Part shown: piece after piece, positions 4,356-8,608 of the stretch | How positions within the stretch are numbered: position 1 is the stretch's first letter | How the letters are laid out: each line of letters starts with the position of its first letter | NCBI GenBank assembly: GCA_036514535.1 | Contig: DATBWZ010000045.1 | Span: forward strand, 1-8,608 | From: DATBWZ01 sp036514535 | GTDB lineage: Bacteria > JAMCPX01 > DATBWZ01 | DNA length: 8,608 bases | Direction: 5' to 3' | Made by a program: the position numbers and the translations under genes | The notes under the pieces: generated by a model | Database searches by the model: none | What the model was told of the DNA's origin: nothing | What the model saw: only the letters and a program-made list of their open reading frames with translations

Positions 4356-4768
4356 GGTTTGGGAAATTAGCAATTGTTTTTCTTCCATTTATAATCTCAG
4401 GCTGCCTTAGCATAATAGGATACTCCAAATATGTGGAAGATCATACCCCGGCTGTTTACGAGGAGGAGATGGTTCCAGAGGAGGGGATTCAATCAGAGGA
4501 GGAGACCGATGATAGTCGCATTTATTACTACTGGGGGCCTTATTACTGGTATCCGTCTCCATACTGGGCATGGTCAGCTGGCATCTACTGGTGGGACCCA
4601 TACTGGTATCGTCCATGTTACGGGTGTTACATAATTGAAACTCCTGAGCAAAAGCGCAGGCATTTCGGCAGGGGAGACAGGTCATACAAAGATAATTTGG
4701 ATCCGGCCGAAACCAAAGACAGTTCCTCTGGAAGAAACAAGGAACGCAAGACACACCGCGGTTTTTAG
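4346..4768 (+). CDS. Tyr/Trp-rich putative lipoprotein
   Basis: A 140-residue protein opening with a lipoprotein signal: a hydrophobic stretch, then IISGC with the lipobox Cys at 20. The mature part has an acidic segment (about 31-57, many Glu). Residues 60-95 form an extraordinary aromatic segment with 19 Tyr/Trp in 36 residues (for example YYYWGPYYWYP, YWWDPYWY) ending in CYGC (Cys91, Cys94). A basic, polar tail follows. The ATG lies inside the end of the barrel gene (10-nt overlap, AGGGG at 4334-4338 as Shine-Dalgarno), so the two are translationally coupled and probably work together at the outer membrane. I do not recognise a family. Short aromatic repeats occur in some small secreted and envelope proteins, but the function is unknown. 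Confidence 0.72.
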   Translation: MVLRFGKLAIVFLPFIISGCLSIIGYSKYVEDHTPAVYEEEMVPEEGIQSEEETDDSRIYYYWGPYYWYPSPYWAWSAGIYWWDPYWYRPCYGCYIIETPEQKRRHFGRGDRSYKDNLDPAETKDSSSGRNKERKTHRGF

Positions 4769-4812
4769 CTTCCGCAGGCTTATTGAAAATTTGCAAGAGA
4801 ATTTTATTTAAT

Positions 4813-5328
4813 TTAGCGCATTTTAAAAACGCATCTTAAAAGTGTTCCCAGAATACTCCGGCGCACAGAATTCTGCTTTATGGAGATGGTCTGTGGTCCA
4901 ATTATTGATAGAATCAAAGAATTAATATGTTTGTCTGTAAGAGGCGTTTCAGCTGTTTTCTTTTTACGGAAATTTTTGTATTTTTTCAGTTCACCGCAGT
5001 TTAAAAAAATTCCATTGCAGAGATTACACCTGAAGATCAGAACTTCGGAAGGAAGTACCGGGTCTCTGAACTGATTAAGCTGTCTTGAACACCTGGGGCA
5101 TTTTTGTACAGAATTTATTTCCAGCGGGGCATTTAGTTTGTTCAGATCAAAGTCATCTATCCCGTCTATCTTTTCAGGGTCAACTGCAAACAGTTCCCAC
5201 TTATCAAACCATATTCCACCGCACCTGCCGCACTGATCAAGCCTGAGCTGTTTTTCAAGTGCGGTAGAAGTGGACACCCCCTGCATCGGAATACTGCAGT
5301 TCGGACAGTGAGCTGGTTCTTCTTTCAT
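4813..5328 (-). CDS. Double zinc-ribbon protein (zf-TFIIB type)
   Basis: A 171-residue protein with two zinc-ribbon modules. In the first, CPNC (Cys8, Cys11) and CGRC (Cys33, Cys36) are followed by GGIWFDKWEL. In the second, CPRC (Cys77, Cys80) and CNLC (Cys101, Cys104) are followed by NGIFLNCGEL. CxxC plus CxxC-x-G-(I/V)-(W/F)-(F/L)-x-x-x-EL is the signature of the bacterial zf-TFIIB family (PF13453), whose biochemical role is largely undefined. The C-terminal third is basic (FRKKK, SVRRS). The Shine-Dalgarno sequence (GGAAAGG) is about 12 nt from the ATG, a little far, but stops exclude nearby alternatives. It is the third gene after the ThDP enzyme and dcd, 39 nt downstream of dcd, and converges with the lipoprotein gene 44 nt away. 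Confidence 0.8.
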   Translation of the reverse strand: MKEEPAHCPNCSIPMQGVSTSTALEKQLRLDQCGRCGGIWFDKWELFAVDPEKIDGIDDFDLNKLNAPLEINSVQKCPRCSRQLNQFRDPVLPSEVLIFRCNLCNGIFLNCGELKKYKNFRKKKTAETPLTDKHINSLILSIIGPQTISIKQNSVRRSILGTLLRCVFKMR

Positions 5329-5367
5329 GGTTAGTTCACATCCTTTCCTTGTAACCCGGCGATTAAG

Positions 5368-5925
5368 TTATACCTTTGGCACCACAATGCCCTTCTGTGC
5401 CTGATATTTGCCTTTCTTGTCAGCGTATGAGATTTCGCACACCTCATCTGCTTCAAAGAATATGACCTGTGCGATGCCTTCATTGGCATAAATTTTGGCA
5501 GGGAGGGGCGTCGTGTTTGAAATCTCAATCGTTACATGCCCTTCCCACTCTGGTTCAAATGGCGTAACATTTACTATAATCCCGCACCTCGCGTATGTGG
5601 ATTTTCCAAGGCAGATTGTTATTACATCCCTTGGAATCCTAAAATATTCCACAGACCTTCCGAGTGCAAAAGAATTTGGGGGTATTATGCATACATTTTC
5701 GGTTTTTAAGTCAACAAAGGACTGGCTTTCAAAATGCTTCGGATCCACCGTAGCAGAGAATACATTTGTAAATACCTTGAATTCATCCGCTATGCGCATG
5801 TCATAGCCGTATGATGAGAGACCATAGGAAATGACATTTTTCCTTGCCTGTTTGACAACAAACGGTTCTATCATCTTGTATTTTTCAGCCATTTTTCTTA
5901 TCCAACGGTCAGATTTTACGCCCAT
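5368..5925 (-). CDS. dcd: dCTP deaminase
   Basis: A 185-residue protein matching bacterial dCTP deaminase, which converts dCTP to dUTP and ammonia and so feeds dTMP synthesis. It opens KSDRWIRKMA and has SSYGYDMR (37-44), the nucleotide-binding GKSTYARCG (107-115, Ser109 and Arg113) and VTPFEPEWEGHVTIEISN (120-137). Glu134 corresponds to the catalytic Glu138 of the E. coli enzyme. It ends GKYQAQKGIVVPK, close to the family C-terminus, and its length is normal (about 185-193 aa). It forms homotrimers in the cytoplasm. The start is secure: AAGGAAGGA lies 7 nt upstream, inside the end of the ThDP-enzyme gene, which stops 4 nt before this ATG. No missing catalytic residue is seen, so it should be active. 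Confidence 0.97.
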   Translation of the reverse strand: MGVKSDRWIRKMAEKYKMIEPFVVKQARKNVISYGLSSYGYDMRIADEFKVFTNVFSATVDPKHFESQSFVDLKTENVCIIPPNSFALGRSVEYFRIPRDVITICLGKSTYARCGIIVNVTPFEPEWEGHVTIEISNTTPLPAKIYANEGIAQVIFFEADEVCEISYADKKGKYQAQKGIVVPKV

Positions 5926-5929
5926 AAGA

Positions 5930-7624
5930 TTATCCTTCCTTTGTCCCTATTTTGTACAGATTCCGCATTTTTAAAATGGCTTCCATATTTGTTGGCGGAA
6001 TATCGTCCCTGTCAGTCGGGATTTCAAGTATTGCCGGCGAATCGCATTTTATGAACTCTTCAAGCTCAGTCCCGAGGTCATCCTGTGATGTCAGCCTGAA
6101 CCCCTTTACATTGAATGACTCCGATAGTTTTATAAAATCTGGATTGCTGTGGTCTGTTCCAAAAGGTTCAAGTCCATCCATAATCTGAGAAAGCCTCAAC
6201 ACCCTGTAGGAATTATCATTAAGTATAATGACCTTTATGTTTAGTTTTTCGCGCAAGGCTGTTTCAATGTCCTGCAGAGTCATCATGAATTCGCCATCGC
6301 CAAGAATCGCTACGGCATGCCTGTCCGGATATACCGCCTTTGCTGCCATTGCGGCAGCGAGCCCAAACCCCATTGAACCGAAATTATTTGTAGCAAGGTA
6401 TGTGGATGGTTCATAACATTCAAAAAAGTCATTGGCATAGACAAGATGCATTCCTGCTCCGGCAGAGAATAATGATTCGCGGGGAAGCATCTTGCGGAGT
6501 TCTTTTAGCACCCTTGCGGGCGATATGCCTTCTTTTTCCAGTGATACCCGCAGCATTCCAAGCCATTCCTCCCTTTTTATATCCAGGGTTTTTATCCATT
6601 CATCTTTTTTGGGAATCAATTCGCCCGGCGGAACCTTCAGCATAGAATTGAGAAAACTCCTGGCATCGCAGATGAGAGGGATAAATCCTTTTATCTTTGC
6701 TTTCTCTGCGACGACATTATGGGGATTAACAACCATTATCCTGCCGGTGTGGTTCCATGTTCCGTTGTAGTCTGTCAGATCAGAAATGGTGGCCCCTATG
6801 GCAATGACAAGGTCTGCGTTTAGAAAGGCGTAATCTGCCACCGTATTTCCTCCGGCATAGCCCGATCTTCCGTAGGACAAATAGTGGTCCTCAGGAATTG
6901 TTCCACGCCCGTTTCCGGTTGTGATAACAGGGATATTATACGCTTCGGTAAATTTTTTCAGCTCCTGAGTCGCTCCGGAGTGAAATACCCCTGCTCCGGC
7001 GAGTATCAGGGGCCTTGTAGCTCTGTCTATGAGCTCCTTGCTTTTTTTTACATCTTCGTCTTTTGCCCTGGGGACTGAATCGGCCTTGAAATTAAGATCG
7101 TTCTCGTCAAACTCTGTTTCAACTAACCACAGGTCATCGGGAATCTCTATGAATACCGGTCCTTTCGGTACGGATATCGCTTTCCTGTAGGCGTGGGTTA
7201 ATAGATCGGCAAGTTTATGCGCTTTTCCAAGCCTGAATGATCCAAACGTAAAAAGATCAAAAATTTCACTGAGTTTTAATTCCAGAAAGCCGTCCCTGTC
7301 CCTCTCCCTTTCCGGAACAGATCCGGCGATCAGTATCATCGGAGAAGAATCTTTGTATGCATTAGCTGCGGAAATGGCGGCATTTAGCGAGCCGGGCGCA
7401 GCATGGACAATTGCCACCCCTGGTTTCATGGTAATCCTGCCTTCAGCATCCGCCATGCTTGCCGCAACCTGTTCATGCCTGCAGGAGATGTATCTGATTT
7501 TATTCTTAAATTTTCCCAGGGCGTTAATTGCAGGAAGGATGGATGTTCCGACAACTCCGTATATTCTTTGAACGCCCCCTCTGTGGAGGATCTCTGCAAG
7601 CCCTTCTGCTACGGTTGTTTTCAT
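5930..7624 (-). CDS. ThDP-dependent enzyme, acetolactate synthase-like
   Basis: A 564-residue enzyme with the three-domain layout of the acetolactate synthase / 2-oxoacid decarboxylase superfamily. The N-terminal pyrimidine-binding domain has VVGTS (24-28) and RHEQ (49-52), where Glu51 is the cofactor-activating glutamate. A middle nucleotide-fold domain covers about 190-330 (PLILAGAGV, LVIAIGATISD). The C-terminal diphosphate-binding domain has GSMGFGLAAAMAAK, GDGEF (442-446) and LNDN (468-471), with spacing correct for the Mg/ThDP motif. At 564 aa it matches acetolactate synthase, sulfoacetaldehyde acetyltransferase and oxalyl-CoA decarboxylase relatives, and is too long for fused sulfopyruvate decarboxylase. 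No small regulatory subunit gene (ilvH type) is adjacent, which argues against biosynthetic acetolactate synthase. The substrate is undetermined. It is first in the operon with dcd and the zinc-ribbon gene. Its promoter is at 7653-7681 and AAGGG is the Shine-Dalgarno sequence. Confidence 0.85.
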   Translation of the reverse strand: MKTTVAEGLAEILHRGGVQRIYGVVGTSILPAINALGKFKNKIRYISCRHEQVAASMADAEGRITMKPGVAIVHAAPGSLNAAISAANAYKDSSPMILIAGSVPERERDRDGFLELKLSEIFDLFTFGSFRLGKAHKLADLLTHAYRKAISVPKGPVFIEIPDDLWLVETEFDENDLNFKADSVPRAKDEDVKKSKELIDRATRPLILAGAGVFHSGATQELKKFTEAYNIPVITTGNGRGTIPEDHYLSYGRSGYAGGNTVADYAFLNADLVIAIGATISDLTDYNGTWNHTGRIMVVNPHNVVAEKAKIKGFIPLICDARSFLNSMLKVPPGELIPKKDEWIKTLDIKREEWLGMLRVSLEKEGISPARVLKELRKMLPRESLFSAGAGMHLVYANDFFECYEPSTYLATNNFGSMGFGLAAAMAAKAVYPDRHAVAILGDGEFMMTLQDIETALREKLNIKVIILNDNSYRVLRLSQIMDGLEPFGTDHSNPDFIKLSESFNVKGFRLTSQDDLGTELEEFIKCDSPAILEIPTDRDDIPPTNMEAILKMRNLYKIGTKEG

Positions 7625-7652
7625 AAGATTACCCTTAAATTTGTTGCCAGTT

Positions 7653-7681
7653 AAAATATCATAACATTATTGATCCGTCAA
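7653..7681 (-). promoter_or_regulatory. Sigma70 promoter of the ThDP enzyme-dcd-zinc ribbon operon
   Basis: On the minus strand TTGACG (7681-7676) is followed after exactly 17 nt by TATTTT (7658-7653), with TGA just before the -10 as an extended -10 element. Transcription would start near 7646, giving a leader of about 22 nt that contains AAGGG before the ATG at 7624. Confidence 0.6.
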
Positions 7682-7739
7682 ATTAAAGTTTCTTGCCGCT
7701 GGGATAGCCCACAATGGAAACATTAGACTAAGAATTTTC

Positions 7740-7769
7740 TTGAAATTAATACTGCATATTAATTACAAT
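7740..7769 (+). promoter_or_regulatory. Putative sigma70 promoter of hppA
   Basis: TTGAAA (7740-7745) and TACAAT (7764-7769) are separated by 18 nt. Transcription would start near 7776, giving a leader of about 33 nt with a strong GAGGAGGT (7797-7804) before the ATG at 7809. The region is very AT-rich, so the assignment is less certain than the others. Confidence 0.45.
7744..7764. promoter_or_regulatory. Perfect 8-5-8 inverted repeat in the hppA promoter (candidate operator)
   Basis: AATTAATA (7744-7751) and TATTAATT (7757-7764) are exact inverted copies around CTGCA. The repeat fills the spacer between the proposed -35 and -10 boxes of hppA, the position of a repressor site. The sequence is AT-only in the arms, so chance is a real alternative. 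Confidence 0.45.
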
Positions 7770-7787
7770 ATCAAATTAACTTTGATA
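7769..7787. promoter_or_regulatory. Perfect 7-5-7 inverted repeat at the hppA transcription start
   Basis: TATCAAA (7769-7775) and TTTGATA (7781-7787) are exact inverted copies with a 5-nt spacer TTAAC. Its centre lies 24 bp from the centre of the repeat at 7744-7764, and a smaller ATAAC-C-GTTAT repeat (7785-7795) follows just before the Shine-Dalgarno sequence. It could be a second operator half or a hairpin in the leader RNA. Confidence 0.42.
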
Positions 7788-7808
7788 ACCGTTATTGAGG
7801 AGGTTAAG

Positions 7809-8608
7809 ATGTTTAATAATATTGGAAGTTTAGCGAATCTGATCATTACCCAGTCTTCTGGCACTGAGCCCAATACGTGGGGTATTCTCTTTCTTGTAAT
7901 TCTGATAAGCTTATTCGGCCTGGTAATCGCTCTTTGGCTGGCGAAATGGGTTCTGAAGAAGGATACAGGAACAGCGGATATGCAGAAGATTAGCAATGCG
8001 ATAAAGATGGGGGCTGAAGCGTTTCTTCGCAGGCAGAACAGAACAATTATATACCTTGCCGCCGGAGTGGCCCTGCTGATTTTTGTCCTTTATGGCTTTG
8101 TTAGAAGCCACCACGATTTTGATCCGGTGCCAACAGCTCTTGAGCTCGCTTTCTGGGTATCTGTCTCGTTTGTCCTTGGTGCCGGTTGCTCTTTGATTGC
8201 AGGGTATGTTGGCATGTGGGTATCCATTCGCTCAAATATCCGTACAGCTTCTGCGGCGATAAAAAGCCTCAATGATGCACTCCAGATAGCGTTACGCGGA
8301 GGGGCTGTCTCCGGGCTCTTTGTGGTTGCGATGAGCCTTCTCGGCGTGGGCGGGCTTTATGCGGTTCTGCTTGCGCTTGGCAAGGATCCTGCGCATATAC
8401 CGCTCATGATAGTCGGGTACGGCTTCGGCGCTTCCTTTGTTGCGCTTTTTGCGCAGTTGGGCGGTGGAATTTATACAAAGGCTGCGGATGTGGGCGCTGA
8501 CCTGGTAGGAAAGGTTGAGGCTAATATTCCGGAGGATGACCCTCGTAATCCTGCAACCATTGCAGACAACGTTGGTGATAATGTTGGAGACGTGGCCGGG
8601 ATGGGCGC
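7809..8608 (+). CDS. hppA: Membrane-integral pyrophosphatase, N-terminal part
   Basis: The first 266 residues of a membrane-integral inorganic pyrophosphatase; the rest of the usual 670-720 aa lies beyond the right edge. These enzymes hydrolyse cytoplasmic pyrophosphate and pump H+ or Na+ out across the membrane. Five hydrophobic spans are visible (about 24-48, 79-98, 112-137, 165-190, 198-218). The family catalytic loop is intact: GGGIYTKAADVGADLVGKVE (218-237, with Asp227 and Asp231 as the DxxxD metal/pyrophosphate ligands), then NIPEDDPRNPATIADN and NVGDNVGDVAGMG. A Shine-Dalgarno sequence GAGGAGGT at 7797-7804 fixes the start. Ion specificity (H+ or Na+) and K+ dependence are set by residues beyond the window and cannot be called. 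It is divergent from the ThDP-enzyme operon and has inverted repeats over its promoter. Confidence 0.97.
   Translation, partial: MFNNIGSLANLIITQSSGTEPNTWGILFLVILISLFGLVIALWLAKWVLKKDTGTADMQKISNAIKMGAEAFLRRQNRTIIYLAAGVALLIFVLYGFVRSHHDFDPVPTALELAFWVSVSFVLGAGCSLIAGYVGMWVSIRSNIRTASAAIKSLNDALQIALRGGAVSGLFVVAMSLLGVGGLYAVLLALGKDPAHIPLMIVGYGFGASFVALFAQLGGGIYTKAADVGADLVGKVEANIPEDDPRNPATIADNVGDNVGDVAGMG

Noticed and set aside
4786..4805. Possible bidirectional terminator between the lipoprotein and zinc-ribbon genes (AAAATT / AATTTT)
   Set aside because: The stem is only six A-T pairs with an 8-nt loop and no clean T run, too weak to call.
5930..7624. Naming the ThDP enzyme sulfopyruvate decarboxylase because of the nearby ComA-like gene
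   Set aside because: Fused ComDE is much shorter (under about 400 aa) and lacks the middle domain seen here. The operon is also separate from the ComA-like gene, so the motifs support only an ALS-like ThDP enzyme.

Overview
The window looks like a piece of chromosome from a Gram-negative bacterium of moderate GC. It carries an outer-membrane beta-barrel gene, a lipoprotein gene, housekeeping enzymes (dCTP deaminase, membrane pyrophosphatase) and a tRNA-Arg whose 3' CCA is not encoded. Two features recall uncultured anaerobe-rich phyla such as Nitrospirota or Desulfobacterota relatives: a G/C-run hairpin repeat and a MmgE/PrpD plus ComA-like gene pair. That placement is only an impression; no taxonomic marker in the window settles it.

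Left arm (1-1030) is accessory in character. On the minus strand lies a DUF4258/DUF2283 toxin-antitoxin-like pair, the DUF2283 gene running off the edge. Next come a small unrecognised minus-strand ORF or gene remnant, a 24-bp perfect palindrome and a nested C-run/G-run hairpin repeat. Then there is a plus-strand DUF433 antitoxin-like gene with a clear extended -10 promoter, whose usual partner toxin survives at most as a short decayed stub. This arm faces the 3' end of tRNA-Arg(TCG) at 1031-1104, a classic edge for accessory DNA.

Centre (1136-3362, minus strand) holds a tight two-gene operon: a MmgE/PrpD-family enzyme followed 4 nt later by a ComA/HSA32-type protein (phosphosulfolactate synthase fold). 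I regard it as the best candidate for an undescribed pathway module: an enzyme family that makes or hydrates unsaturated acids next to one that adds sulfite to an unsaturated acid. Divergent from it (plus strand) are an outer-membrane barrel protein and an overlapping, extremely Tyr/Trp-rich lipoprotein. Their leader region is unusually structured: a hairpin with a Shine-Dalgarno sequence in its loop, a 15-codon ORF, and a perfect-consensus promoter placed for leaderless initiation.

Right arm: a minus-strand operon runs ThDP-dependent enzyme (ALS-like) -> dCTP deaminase -> double zinc-ribbon (zf-TFIIB) protein, converging on the lipoprotein gene. Divergent from it on the plus strand is the start of a membrane-integral pyrophosphatase gene (hppA). 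Its putative promoter is overlaid by two perfect inverted repeats.

A recurring theme is start codons only a few bases downstream of a -10 box with no useful Shine-Dalgarno sequence (DUF4258, MmgE/PrpD, probably the outer-membrane protein). Other genes (ComA-like, Dcd, HppA, DUF2283) have good Shine-Dalgarno sequences. The window therefore seems to mix leaderless and leadered initiation.
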